This document shows, piece by piece, positions 1 through 9,137 of a stretch of 64,000 nt of DNA. The notes below the pieces were generated by a model. The model saw only the letters and a program-made list of their open reading frames with translations. It ran no database searches and was not told where the DNA came from. The stretch's first letter is position 1. Each line of letters opens with the position of its first letter. The stretch is from positions 1-64,000 of the forward strand of contig JBAZLD010000002.1 of the NCBI GenBank assembly GCA_041650475.1. The letters are read 5' to 3'. A program made the position numbers and the translations under genes. This DNA is from JAIPGX01 sp041650475 (GTDB lineage: Bacteria > Babelota > Babeliae > Babelales > UASB340).

Positions 1-704
1 AAGTATGTTTTATCTAAAGAAAATTTAATTTTTTGCCAAAATTTATCTGTATTTTTTGTCAAAATAAAAAAAACAAATATAAAAGCACAGATAGGTAAAA
101 AAACATAATATTCTCTTGATAATAAAGAAAGTAAAAAAATAAAAGCTGCTAAAAAATAATAAATTTTATTATTTTTTAAAATATATAATCTAAATAAAAT
201 AACAGTTATTAACAAAAAAAAAGTAGACATTGGATCTTGTAAAATGCAAATCCAGGCAAGCCAAGATACACTTCTATAAAATGCAAACATAAAACCGCCT
301 AAAAAAGATAAACTTAGAGGCATAAAAAGAGATAAAATATAAAATATTAAAACAGAATTTAGTGAGAAAAAAAATATTATAGTCAAATAATAAGCATATG
401 GATTTAAACCAAAAAAATAATAAATTTCTGAAAAAATAAAATGTTGCAATGGCCGATATAATGCAGAAATAAAATTTGGTCTTGAAAATTTATAATTCAT
501 GGGAGTAGTAAAATCTCGACAGTCAGTTGAAAATATTCTAAAAATATCACTAAACTTTCTGCACAAGCCACCTAAAACATTACCAATATCATCAAGCCCA
601 AACCATATATTTAAACCGGCAAAAGCCAAAATTAAAAAAACTGTTAAAAATAATATTACGCTTAAAAAAAGTTTCTTTTTAAAAAATTCAAAAATTTTGA
701 TCAA
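1..704 (-). CDS. Partial multi-membrane protein, GT-C glycosyltransferase-like (3' end outside window)
   Basis: The reading frame is open on the minus strand from a TTG at 704 to the left edge of the window, so only the first ~234 residues are visible. The TTG start is chosen because AAGGA lies about seven bases upstream; the start lies inside the 3' end of gmd (17-base overlap), which suggests translational coupling. The N-terminus is a basic stretch followed by a membrane helix, then a luminal-type loop, then several hydrophobic helices. This is the layout of GT-C fold membrane glycosyltransferases, but I see no clear copy of the DSxxY/RLPGY motif shared by the six paralogs further upstream. 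Function is inferred from topology and from its place at the end of a polysaccharide locus. Confidence 0.6.
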   Translation of the reverse strand, partial: MIKIFEFFKKKLFLSVILFLTVFLILAFAGLNIWFGLDDIGNVLGGLCRKFSDIFRIFSTDCRDFTTPMNYKFSRPNFISALYRPLQHFIFSEIYYFFGLNPYAYYLTIIFFFSLNSVLIFYILSLFMPLSLSFLGGFMFAFYRSVSWLAWICILQDPMSTFFLLITVILFRLYILKNNKIYYFLAAFIFLLSLLSREYYVFLPICAFIFVFFILTKNTDKFWQKIKFSLDKTY

Positions 705-1779
705 GAGCTTTTCCTTTTTTTAAATTAAAATTAATTAATTTTAATTTTTTTTCAACTTGCTTTAAATCGTAATCGAGCATAATTTTTACTAACTCAGTTA
801 AAGTTGTTTTTGCTTTCCAACCAAGCTCCCTTTCTGCTTTGGTTGGATCACCAATTAACAAATCAACTTCAGTTGGTCTGAAATATTTTGGATCAACTTC
901 TACTAAAATTTTGCCAGTTTTTAAATCTATTCCCTTTTGATTAACTCCCACACCAACCCATTCAATATCAAAATTTATATATTTAAATGCTAATTCTAAA
1001 AATTTTTTAACAGAATAAGTTTTGCCTGTGGCAATAACAAAATCTTGAGACTTTTCTTGCTGCAACATCAACCACATAGCTTGCACATATTCTTTTGCAT
1101 AACCCCAATCTCTTTGAGCATCAAGATTTCCTAATAAAATTTTATCTTGTAAACCATATTTTATATTAGCAATTGCTTTGGTGATTTTTTTTGTAACAAA
1201 AGTTTCACCTCTACGTTCAGATTCATGATTAAACAAAATACCGTTGCATGCAAAAATATTATAAGCTTCTCTATAATTTACAGTAATCCAATATGCATAA
1301 ATTTTTGCAGCGGCATAAGGAGATCTTGGATAAAAGGGGGTAGTTTCTTTTTGAGGTATTTCTTGCACTTTGCCATAGAGTTCACTAGTAGAAGCTTGAT
1401 AAAATTTTGTTTTATTTTGTAACCCCAAAATTTTAATAGCTTCTAATAATCTTAGCGTCCCAATAGCATCCGCGTTGGCAGTATATTCTGGTGTTTCAAA
1501 AGAAACCTGAACATGACTTTGTGCTGCCAAATTATAAATTTCATCTGGTTGAACTTCTTGTAAAATTCTAATTAAATTTGTTGAATCTGTAAGATCTCCA
1601 TAGTGCAAAATTATTTTGTCAAAATTTACAAAATCTTCACAAATATGATCAATTCTTGAAGTATTTGAACTTGATGATCTGCGAACAAGACCATGTACTT
1701 GATAATTTTTTTCAATCAAAAATTCTGCTAAATACGAACCATCTTGTCCTGTAATACCTGTTATTAATGCCTTTTTCAT
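688..1779 (-). CDS. gmd: GDP-mannose 4,6-dehydratase
   Basis: Converts GDP-D-mannose to GDP-4-keto-6-deoxy-D-mannose, the precursor of GDP-fucose, GDP-rhamnose or GDP-perosamine, in the cytoplasm. An extended SDR with the NAD(P)-binding TGITGQDG at residues 7-14, the STSE segment near 130 and the catalytic YAAAK at 155-159. Length (363 residues) is normal for the family. I prefer the ATG at 1779 because family members start MKKALITG; a GTG six bases upstream (1785) is also possible. It lies directly after manC, with no gap, so substrate supply and use are co-transcribed. No epimerase/reductase (fcl/wcaG) or rmd partner is visible in the window, so the final sugar is unknown. Confidence 0.95.
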   Translation of the reverse strand: MKKALITGITGQDGSYLAEFLIEKNYQVHGLVRRSSSSNTSRIDHICEDFVNFDKIILHYGDLTDSTNLIRILQEVQPDEIYNLAAQSHVQVSFETPEYTANADAIGTLRLLEAIKILGLQNKTKFYQASTSELYGKVQEIPQKETTPFYPRSPYAAAKIYAYWITVNYREAYNIFACNGILFNHESERRGETFVTKKITKAIANIKYGLQDKILLGNLDAQRDWGYAKEYVQAMWLMLQQEKSQDFVIATGKTYSVKKFLELAFKYINFDIEWVGVGVNQKGIDLKTGKILVEVDPKYFRPTEVDLLIGDPTKAERELGWKAKTTLTELVKIMLDYDLKQVEKKLKLINFNLKKGKALDQNF

Positions 1780-1785
1780 AAACAC

Positions 1786-2847
1786 CTATAAAAAATCTTC
1801 CAAAGATTCTTCTTTAATTTTAGCTAAAGCTTCTTTGACTTTTTCGACTTTATCTCTGTGTGCTACCAGAATAACATTGTTATCTTCAATCAAACAAAGA
1901 TTATTTACACCAACAAAAGTAATTAATTTTTTTTGTTTACAATTCGAACTATCTAATGCAACTTGAACTAAGTTATCCTGACTATCAATATTAATAATAT
2001 TAACCAAATTCTTATCAGAAAATTTTTTTTGCAAACTTAAAAAAACATCTAAGTTTCCAATATCATACCACTCAAATTCACACGGTAATAATACTACCTT
2101 TTGGCTTTTTTCCATAACAGCATAGTCAACGGAAATATTTTTTATCTGTTTATACTCTATTTTATTTTGCAAATATTGCTGCATAGACTCAAATATTTCT
2201 GATGCGCAATTTTTAAATTCTTCTAAAAACACAGATACGTTACTAACAAAAACACCAATATTCCAAAACATATTATCTTGTTGCATATATTTTTGAGCTA
2301 ATTCTAATCCTGGTTTTTCATGAAATTTATAAACGTCATAAAAATTTCCACATGTTATTTTCTCAGTATCAGCTTGAATATAACCATATCCAGTAGCAGG
2401 ACGTGTTGGCATAACACCCAAAGTTACTATTTTGTCATTATTTTTTGCATATTCAACTGCTTTTTTTAAATAAAATCTATAAGTTTTATCATCAGGAACA
2501 AAAGTATCTGAAGCTAAAAAAACTACTATTGCATCTTTATTTATTTTTTGTAATTGTAAACAACTATATAAAATTGCAGGAGCTGTATTTCTAGAATCTG
2601 GTTCATGAATTATTAAACCCAAATTTTTTTCAAAATTATTTTTAATATAATCAGCCTGAGTCTTTATAGTAACAACACCAATATTTTCTTTACAAATAGC
2701 TAGTGGCTCTATTCTATCGATAGTACATTGCAATAAAGATTTATTATTCAAAAAAGACAAAAATTGTTTTGGTTTATCTTTTCGACTCAAAGGCCAAAGT
2801 CTTTGCCCACCACCACCACATAAAATTAAGAAATATGTATTTTGCAT
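1786..2847 (-). CDS. manC: Mannose-1-phosphate guanylyltransferase (single-domain form)
   Basis: Makes GDP-mannose from mannose-1-phosphate and GTP. The nucleotidyltransferase signature GGGGQRLWPLSR is at residues 11-22, followed by KPKQF, the FHEKP segment near 175 and FWNIGVF near 194, all typical of the ManC/AlgA family. At 353 residues it has the transferase domain only and lacks the C-terminal phosphomannose-isomerase cupin of bifunctional ManC proteins. The start overlaps the end of the upstream membrane protein by 22 bases, and GGAGAG is present upstream. It feeds gmd immediately downstream. No phosphomannomutase or isomerase gene is visible here, so mannose-1-P must come from elsewhere in the genome or from a host. 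Confidence 0.93.
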   Translation of the reverse strand: MQNTYFLILCGGGGQRLWPLSRKDKPKQFLSFLNNKSLLQCTIDRIEPLAICKENIGVVTIKTQADYIKNNFEKNLGLIIHEPDSRNTAPAILYSCLQLQKINKDAIVVFLASDTFVPDDKTYRFYLKKAVEYAKNNDKIVTLGVMPTRPATGYGYIQADTEKITCGNFYDVYKFHEKPGLELAQKYMQQDNMFWNIGVFVSNVSVFLEEFKNCASEIFESMQQYLQNKIEYKQIKNISVDYAVMEKSQKVVLLPCEFEWYDIGNLDVFLSLQKKFSDKNLVNIINIDSQDNLVQVALDSSNCKQKKLITFVGVNNLCLIEDNNVILVAHRDKVEKVKEALAKIKEESLEDFL

Positions 2848-4166
2848 CTTCTTATACTCTCCAATACCATTGTCAAACCATATGCAGTTAATATTATCAA
2901 AACAGGTTCAAACATCATTCTAAATCGAGCACATCCATCATGACCTGTTATCATAGAAAAATAAAAAATATAAATTAATAAAAAAAGTAGTATTGCCCAT
3001 TTTTTTTTAATAAATAAAAATAACAAAGCAAAAAAACAAAAAATATATCTAATAATAGTCCAAATACTCTCAAAATACGCGATCAATTTTATATAAAAAG
3101 AATTTGTATTATTAATAATATATAAATTAATTTTTTGAAAAAAATTACCTGTTTTATTAAAAAAAGAAATTTCACCAGTTTTTATATTAGGATCGAACAA
3201 AATTTTTAAATTAGAAGAAAACAAACCTAAAAAAGTTTTTAAAACATTTTGTAACCAAATTTTTATAAAAATTATTGGATTTTCTTTTAAATTTTTTATA
3301 AATAATTTCTTTATTGGCAACCAACTTTGACCTGATAGTTTACTACCAGTAAGCATATTCGCTAATTTTACAGTTTCTATTTTTATATCAGTTTTATTTT
3401 TTTCTGCTAAAACTTTTGGAAATAAATAAAAATATAAATTTTCATTACCCAGGGGGGCTAGACTAAATTGATCAAAATAAATCTTATTAAAAGACATGTA
3501 ACTTAAAATTGGCAAATAAAAAAATATGCTAAACAAAAACAATATTTTTATTTTATATAAAAAATTATTTTGTAAAAAAATAAATAAAAATATTAAAATT
3601 AAAAAAATAAAATAAATAGCAGCTGGTTTTACAATAATAGAAATGCCAAGAGAAAGGCTTGATAAAATAATAAAAATAATTTTTTTAGTATTTAAAAATA
3701 AAATAAATAAATATAAGAATAAAACTAATAAAAAACTTAAAAGTATTTCTGTTAATATAAATTGAGAAAAAACTAAAAAACCCAAATTAAAAGTAAAAAA
3801 AATAAAAGCAATAATCGCTACTTTTTTATCAAATAATTTTTTAGTAATTAAAAAAATTAAAAAACCTGTTAATAACGCAATTAAAACTTGCATCCACGTA
3901 ATAATAGAATTATTAACGCCAAAAATTTTATATAAAAACCCTAAAAAAAAAGCGTACCCTAAAGAAAAATATGGAATGGAACCGTTTTTTTCTAAAAAAT
4001 TATTTGTATCATAAAAATTTGTAGCATGATAAATATAAGCCTTAGAATCTATATCTTGATAAATATTTTTTTGATGAAAATTTTTTTGCACAATATTTAG
4101 ATGCAAAATTGTAGCAAATAAAACAAAAATTATACTAAATAATACTAAAAAAATTTTGATCTTCAA
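2826..4166 (-). CDS. GT-C/ArnT-PMT-like integral membrane glycosyltransferase
   Basis: A protein of 446 residues with about ten to twelve hydrophobic helices. After the first helix there is a loop with DSKAYIYHATNF, matching the acidic residue plus Y pattern that in GT-C enzymes (GT39/PMT, ArnT) holds the catalytic Asp. Near the C-terminus is HDGCARFRMMFEPVLIIL, a divergent version of the ARLRLPxEPxxIIL signature seen in five neighbouring paralogs. It is the most diverged member of that family. Such enzymes transfer sugars from polyprenyl-phosphate donors on the periplasmic side of the inner membrane. Substrate cannot be told. It abuts manC with overlapping ends, so it is probably part of the same operon. 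Confidence 0.7.
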   Translation of the reverse strand: MKIKIFLVLFSIIFVLFATILHLNIVQKNFHQKNIYQDIDSKAYIYHATNFYDTNNFLEKNGSIPYFSLGYAFFLGFLYKIFGVNNSIITWMQVLIALLTGFLIFLITKKLFDKKVAIIAFIFFTFNLGFLVFSQFILTEILLSFLLVLFLYLFILFLNTKKIIFIILSSLSLGISIIVKPAAIYFIFLILIFLFIFLQNNFLYKIKILFLFSIFFYLPILSYMSFNKIYFDQFSLAPLGNENLYFYLFPKVLAEKNKTDIKIETVKLANMLTGSKLSGQSWLPIKKLFIKNLKENPIIFIKIWLQNVLKTFLGLFSSNLKILFDPNIKTGEISFFNKTGNFFQKINLYIINNTNSFYIKLIAYFESIWTIIRYIFCFFALLFLFIKKKWAILLFLLIYIFYFSMITGHDGCARFRMMFEPVLIILTAYGLTMVLESIRRCKIHIS

Positions 4167-4191
4167 ACTTCTCCAATTTTTTAAAAAAATT

Positions 4192-6156
4192 TTAAAAATT
4201 ATTTTTTATATTATTTTTGAATACATAAAAATTTTGTAACGCCCATTTTTGTACCGCCAAAACTGATTCACTTGTTTTATAATCATTTTCAAAATAATTT
4301 AAACCTGATACCTGCTTTTTAAAATAATCTGGAAAATATTTTCCAGATTTATACCACCTAACTATCGGCGCTGCAAAACCAACTTTTTTTCTATAGATAA
4401 TATCTTTGGGCAAATATTTTTCACTTATTTTTTTTAATAAATATTTTGTCTGATTATTTTTAAATTTAATTTTAGATGGCACATTAAGCATAAATTCAAC
4501 AAGTTTATAATCTAAAAACGGTACTCTACCTTCGACTCCTACAGCCATAGACATTTTGTCTGCACGCATTAAAAGTAGTTCTGGTAATCTTTGCTTAAGC
4601 TCTAAATAAGTTAATTGTTTTAAAAAATCAGCATCTTTATCAAATTTTTTAAGTTTGCATGAATAATAATTAACTATATCAAAGCTATCTAAGCCAAAAT
4701 TTTGGCCTAAAATTTTATTAACAACAGCATCTTCAATGCTGGTTTGTAAAATCTTGATATCAAAATTTTTGTTCAAAAAAATATTTTTCTGATTTTCGAA
4801 AAAAGCTATTGCTCCTCCCCAAAATAAATTTCTGTTATAGGCCCAATTTTTTGCAAGTTCTAAGTAATTTAAATTTTGTCTTATAAACAAACTAGATATT
4901 TTATATAAGCTTTTTTTCAAAATATCTGGTGTAATTTTTTGGGTTGGCCACCAATATTTATTATAAAAATTTTTATATTTTTGATACGTTTTGTATCCTA
5001 AAAAAAGCTCGTCTGCGCCTTCTCCAACTTGAGCTACACTTACACCTGAATCTTTTGCCAATTTTGAAACAAAATAAAATGGAATACAAACACAATCTGC
5101 TAAAGGCTCATCAAGGTGGTAAATCATTTTTTGATAAAATTCAAAAGCCTCTTTTTCTGAAATTATTATTTCATGATGATCTGTATTAAAAATTTTTGAA
5201 ACACGTCTTGCATATTTTAATTCATCAAATTCTGGACCATCAGAAAAACTAACAGTAAATGTTTTGACATTTGTGATATATTCAGACATTAAAGCAACGT
5301 TTAAACTAGAATCTACCCCGCCAGATAAAAAAGCTCCAAATGGCACATCTGACATCATTCTTTTTTTAGTGGCATCTTTTAATAAATTTTCTATGTTTTC
5401 TAGGCAAAAGGATTCTTTTTCAAATTCTTTTTGCTCACTTAAACTTAATTTTTTTAGAGGGCTGTACCATTCAGTAAAATTTATGTCACAAAAATTTATT
5501 TTTTTAGAACAATCTATTTTTAAATAAAATCCCGCTGGTAATTTATATATCTGATCAAAAATAGTATATGGTGCAGGAGTAATCATAAAAGTAAGATAGT
5601 GATAAAAAGCTTTATAATTAAAATTTTTTTGCATCCATGGCAAACACAATAAAGCTTTTATTTCTGAAGCAAAACTACAAATATTATTTTGAAAAGAAAA
5701 ATAAACTGGTTTTACACCTATGCGATCACGAATCAAATAAAATTTTTTTTTTTGTAAATCAAATAAAGCTATTGCAAATTCGCCATCTAATTTATGAATA
5801 AAATCTATTCCCCATTGTTTATATGCATAAATTATGCTTTCAGTATCTGATTTAGAAAAATATTGATATCCTAAATTTTGCAATTCTTTTCTTAATTCTA
5901 AATGATTATAAATTTCACCATTAAAAACAATTGCTACACTATTTTGCTTATCCAGCATAGGTTGAGCAGCTTGCGGAGATAAATCTACAATACTTAGTCT
6001 TCTATGTGCAAAACCTATTTGGTTTTCCTGATTGGCCCAAATTCCAAAATCATCAGGGCCTCTATGAGATAGGGCCTGTTGCATTTTTTGCAATAAGTTT
6101 TCATCAACATTAAAATTAGATGAATTTAAATTTAAAAAACCAGCTATTCCACACAT
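4192..6156 (-). CDS. asnB: Asparagine synthase (glutamine-hydrolysing), AsnB type
   Basis: A class II glutamine amidotransferase: the chain begins MCGIAGF, so Cys2 is the N-terminal nucleophile after Met removal. The glutaminase domain (about 1-200, with RLSIVDLS and FNGEIYN) is followed by the synthetase domain carrying the ATP pyrophosphatase loop SGGVDSS at 278-284. 654 residues is normal for bacterial AsnB. AsnB paralogs are common inside O-antigen and capsule loci, where some amidate sugar acids instead of aspartate; WecC in this locus would supply a uronic acid, so that alternative is real. The start has no strong Shine-Dalgarno and lies ten bases after the preceding gene. Confidence 0.92.
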   Translation of the reverse strand: MCGIAGFLNLNSSNFNVDENLLQKMQQALSHRGPDDFGIWANQENQIGFAHRRLSIVDLSPQAAQPMLDKQNSVAIVFNGEIYNHLELRKELQNLGYQYFSKSDTESIIYAYKQWGIDFIHKLDGEFAIALFDLQKKKFYLIRDRIGVKPVYFSFQNNICSFASEIKALLCLPWMQKNFNYKAFYHYLTFMITPAPYTIFDQIYKLPAGFYLKIDCSKKINFCDINFTEWYSPLKKLSLSEQKEFEKESFCLENIENLLKDATKKRMMSDVPFGAFLSGGVDSSLNVALMSEYITNVKTFTVSFSDGPEFDELKYARRVSKIFNTDHHEIIISEKEAFEFYQKMIYHLDEPLADCVCIPFYFVSKLAKDSGVSVAQVGEGADELFLGYKTYQKYKNFYNKYWWPTQKITPDILKKSLYKISSLFIRQNLNYLELAKNWAYNRNLFWGGAIAFFENQKNIFLNKNFDIKILQTSIEDAVVNKILGQNFGLDSFDIVNYYSCKLKKFDKDADFLKQLTYLELKQRLPELLLMRADKMSMAVGVEGRVPFLDYKLVEFMLNVPSKIKFKNNQTKYLLKKISEKYLPKDIIYRKKVGFAAPIVRWYKSGKYFPDYFKKQVSGLNYFENDYKTSESVLAVQKWALQNFYVFKNNIKNNF

Positions 6157-6166
6157 TATACACGCA

Positions 6167-7645
6167 TTATAATTGTATACTATTAAAAATATTTTCTTCG
6201 TTTTTAATAGTTTTTTTATTTTTTTCTATATCTTTAGATATTTTATCAACAGCGTCCATAGCAGATAACATTGCTATATCCATATTATTATACCTGTGTA
6301 AACCATTACGTCCCATCAATTGCAAATTAGAAAAATTAGACAAATAATTTATTACAACACTCAAATTATTCTGATAATCTTCATCATAAATAGGATAAGC
6401 CTCTGACTCACGCAAAATCATTCCTGATAAAATGTCTTCTCTTTTTACTAAACCCAATTTTTCAATTTCCATTTTTGCTATTTTAATCAATTTTTCATCC
6501 GGTTTTTTCCAAAATGCACTATTGTAAGAAGTAAAATATTCTAAACTTAATGCTGTATGATTAATATTATCAGACATTTTAGAAGAAAAATTATTCATAT
6601 TGCCAATTCGAACCATATCAACGTCTTTATCATGAATATAAAGCCAATGATCTGGACAAATATTTTTTTTATTTACAACTAAATTTACAGTTATTAACCC
6701 TCTATATAGCAATCTATTTGCAGCAGATAAAACTTCTTTTGGTGCAACAGGATCAAGTGATAAAATAAGTTGTCTTAGTGGCATCGTCGATAAAAAATAA
6801 TCTCCAGAATGTTCTTGCAATTTTCTTGCAACAGCAGGCATCTTTTTATTGTCCTTTTTATCAGTATTACAAGTCCAAATTGATACTATTTTATTATTTT
6901 TATGTTCTATGCTAACTACTTCTTCATTCAAAACAATTTGTCCTGAATTTTTTAAAATATTATTTGCAACTTTATTCCATAAAGTTCCTGCACCAAGTTC
7001 TGGATAATAAAATTTATCACACAATGTTCTAGGCGCATTTTTTTTAAACCATTTTCCAAAGAAAGCATAAAAAACAGCTTTGGCCATTGAAAAACCTTTA
7101 ATTCGCTGGCTAGCCCAATCAGAAGATATCTCATTACAAGACATCCCCCACAATTTCTCTGTGTATGTTTTAAAAAAAATACTAAATAATCTATATCCAA
7201 ATTGATTAGTAACCCAGTCCTGAAAAGTTTTAACATTTTTTATAGGATTAACTTTTCGCCAAAAATAACTTAGTACTGATCTAAAACATTCCCAAAAATT
7301 TAAACCTCTAATAACATTAAATGCTTGTAATGGATAATTAAAAAAATGTTTTTTATAATAAATTCGTGTAAATCTAGTTAACTTTTTAAATTTATTACCA
7401 AGTATTTCTTCGTCTTTCATAAGATCCAACCACCATTTTTCAATTTTTTGAGATTCAGTGATAAAATGGTGTGGTCCTATATCAAATTTACATCCATTAA
7501 ATTCTGTAGTCCTCGAAAGTCCACCAACAACAGAGCCTTTTTCTAAAATTTTAACCTTTGAATTGTCTAATTTTAACAATTCTGATGCTGCCGCGAGGCC
7601 TGATGGCCCAGCACCTATGATTACGATATTTTTCTTCTTACTCAT
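6167..7645 (-). CDS. FAD-dependent oxidoreductase (UGM/protoporphyrinogen-oxidase-like)
   Basis: An FAD-binding Rossmann fold at the N-terminus has GAGPSGLAAASEL (glycines at 11-16 from the chosen ATG), followed by GGLSRT and the GPHHF segment typical of the amine-oxidase/UDP-galactopyranose-mutase superfamily. The C-terminus has GRNGLHRYNNMDIAM, the family's FAD-contacting end. The ATG at 7645 is chosen because GAGAAA and AGGGG lie upstream; an in-frame TTG at 7675 would add ten residues. It overlaps the previous gene's end by eight bases. A paralog with the same ends lies at 15459-16970, so the pair brackets the GT-C array. A role in modifying a nucleotide or lipid-linked sugar is inferred from context only. 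Confidence 0.75.
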   Translation of the reverse strand: MSKKKNIVIIGAGPSGLAAASELLKLDNSKVKILEKGSVVGGLSRTTEFNGCKFDIGPHHFITESQKIEKWWLDLMKDEEILGNKFKKLTRFTRIYYKKHFFNYPLQAFNVIRGLNFWECFRSVLSYFWRKVNPIKNVKTFQDWVTNQFGYRLFSIFFKTYTEKLWGMSCNEISSDWASQRIKGFSMAKAVFYAFFGKWFKKNAPRTLCDKFYYPELGAGTLWNKVANNILKNSGQIVLNEEVVSIEHKNNKIVSIWTCNTDKKDNKKMPAVARKLQEHSGDYFLSTMPLRQLILSLDPVAPKEVLSAANRLLYRGLITVNLVVNKKNICPDHWLYIHDKDVDMVRIGNMNNFSSKMSDNINHTALSLEYFTSYNSAFWKKPDEKLIKIAKMEIEKLGLVKREDILSGMILRESEAYPIYDEDYQNNLSVVINYLSNFSNLQLMGRNGLHRYNNMDIAMLSAMDAVDKISKDIEKNKKTIKNEENIFNSIQL

Positions 7646-9122
7646 GAATTTCTCTTTTTCCCCTAAAAATTTCAAACCAGATATTTACAGATAAAATAAT
7701 CAAAAAAGATTCAATAGGCAACCTTAATCTTGCAAAGCCACAACCTAAAGAAACAAAAATAAACAGAAATATTATGGGAAAAAGTTTGTATAATAAACAA
7801 AAATAATCTTTTATAAAAAAAGATTTTAAAATAAAAATACAAAAACCAAGTAATAATATAAAAAATAAAAAAATTTCTAGATAAATAACTATTTTTATAA
7901 AATTATTCGAAATATTTGGCTTTAAAAACCTTAAAAAAATATTTTTTATACCTCTATTATTAGAATAGTCAGGTAAATTGCCCCCAGAATATATAAACAT
8001 TAATTCTGCACTATATAAAGAAAAACATGTTTTAAACATATTTATAAAAGCGAGTTTACATGTCAAAAATAAATTCTTTTTACAAATTTCTATAGAAAAT
8101 TTTTCTAATAGTTTGCAATTATTTATATCGCTCAAATCTAAATTTTTAAAATTTTTACTTAATAATTTAAAATTATCATCCAGATTAAGTTTTTTATATT
8201 TATCAAATTTTATATTTAATTTATTTAAAGAATCTATGTAAGAAATATTTTTGCTTTCAGCATAAACTCGTGCAGCCATATGTTTAAAAAAATGTATACC
8301 TGAAAGCGTATGAAAAAATATAAAACTTGTTAATAAATAATTTCTTAAAAGCCACCAAAATACTATTAACAGCCAGCCACTAAACAAGCTAAAACTTACT
8401 TTTAATTTATTTAAAAATGCAAAATTTGAGCAAAGTAAAAGTAAGATAGATATTATTATCAATTGCTGACCAACAGGTCTAAAAAGTGAGGCTAAACCTA
8501 AAAAAATTCCTGATAAAAAAAATTGCAAATAATTTGGATTAATAATTTTTTTGCAAAAATATATATTAAAATTTTTTAAGAAAAAAATAAAAAATAATAA
8601 TAAAAAAAATATAAATAAAGTTTCTGTCATTAAAAGACCAGAAAACAAAACAAAACCTATATGTATTGCTGAGATTATCGCAGCTATTTTTGCTACCAAA
8701 ATATTTGGTATTAGAACTAAAGATAAAAAAAATATTAATATTGGTATAAAACTAGCAATAAAAACTTGAATCCATAAAGTTTTGTAGATAACCCGTTCGT
8801 ACCCATTCGACAAGCTCAGGGTGAACGTGTTATTATTTTCTTCAAATAAAGTCTTTGGTAAAAAATCAAAAATTTTATAACAAGAAGCCAAAAACAAAGA
8901 ATACCCAGGAACTCTTAAAAAATTAGGAGTTCCTGGGGAATTTGCTATCCCATTACCTTGCGATATTTGAACTGCTACATTATGGTAAACACCAGAATCG
9001 TAATTCCAATAATTATTATTTTTACTTAAAAAACAGTAAAAAATAGTTGCTCTAATAAAAAAAGAAAATATAAATATAAATATCAAAAATTTTTTATTGT
9101 TTTTAAGTACTGTTTTCACCAT
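7638..9122 (-). CDS. GT-C-like membrane glycosyltransferase, paralog with in-frame palindromic insert
   Basis: 494 residues, multi-membrane. Family landmarks are present: YDSGVYHNVA after helix 1, LRVPGYSLFLASCYKIF around 69-84, LFRPVGQ in the middle and ARLRLPIESFLIIL at the end. It is 28-48 residues longer than its four array paralogs. Part of the difference is a stretch at about residues 97-112 (TFTLSLSNGYERVI) that the paralogs lack and that is encoded by a palindromic repeat at 8790-8832. The insert falls in a loop between predicted helices and keeps the frame open, so the protein is probably still made. Start is ATG at 9122; GTG at 9119 is an alternative. Confidence 0.75.
   Translation of the reverse strand: MVKTVLKNNKKFLIFIFIFSFFIRATIFYCFLSKNNNYWNYDSGVYHNVAVQISQGNGIANSPGTPNFLRVPGYSLFLASCYKIFDFLPKTLFEENNNTFTLSLSNGYERVIYKTLWIQVFIASFIPILIFFLSLVLIPNILVAKIAAIISAIHIGFVLFSGLLMTETLFIFFLLLFFIFFLKNFNIYFCKKIINPNYLQFFLSGIFLGLASLFRPVGQQLIIISILLLLCSNFAFLNKLKVSFSLFSGWLLIVFWWLLRNYLLTSFIFFHTLSGIHFFKHMAARVYAESKNISYIDSLNKLNIKFDKYKKLNLDDNFKLLSKNFKNLDLSDINNCKLLEKFSIEICKKNLFLTCKLAFINMFKTCFSLYSAELMFIYSGGNLPDYSNNRGIKNIFLRFLKPNISNNFIKIVIYLEIFLFFILLLGFCIFILKSFFIKDYFCLLYKLFPIIFLFIFVSLGCGFARLRLPIESFLIILSVNIWFEIFRGKREIHE
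8790..8832. repeat. Interspersed palindromic element (type 1) inside a coding region
   Basis: The arms AACCCGTTCGTACCC and GGGTGAACGTGTT are nearly complementary, and the centre ATTCGACAAGCTCAG is between them. The element is richer in G and C than the gene around it. A related copy with almost the same centre (ATTCGACATGCTCA) and AACCC/GGGTT arms lies in non-coding DNA at 51341-51390. In this copy the element is translated as part of a GT-C gene. Confidence 0.75.
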
Positions 9123-9137
9123 AAATTTATAAAAATT

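Noticed and set aside
499..723. 74-residue open frame on the plus strand at the left end
   Set aside because: It lies antisense to the partial GT-C-like gene, is very Lys-rich as expected from AT-rich antisense DNA, and has no start signal.
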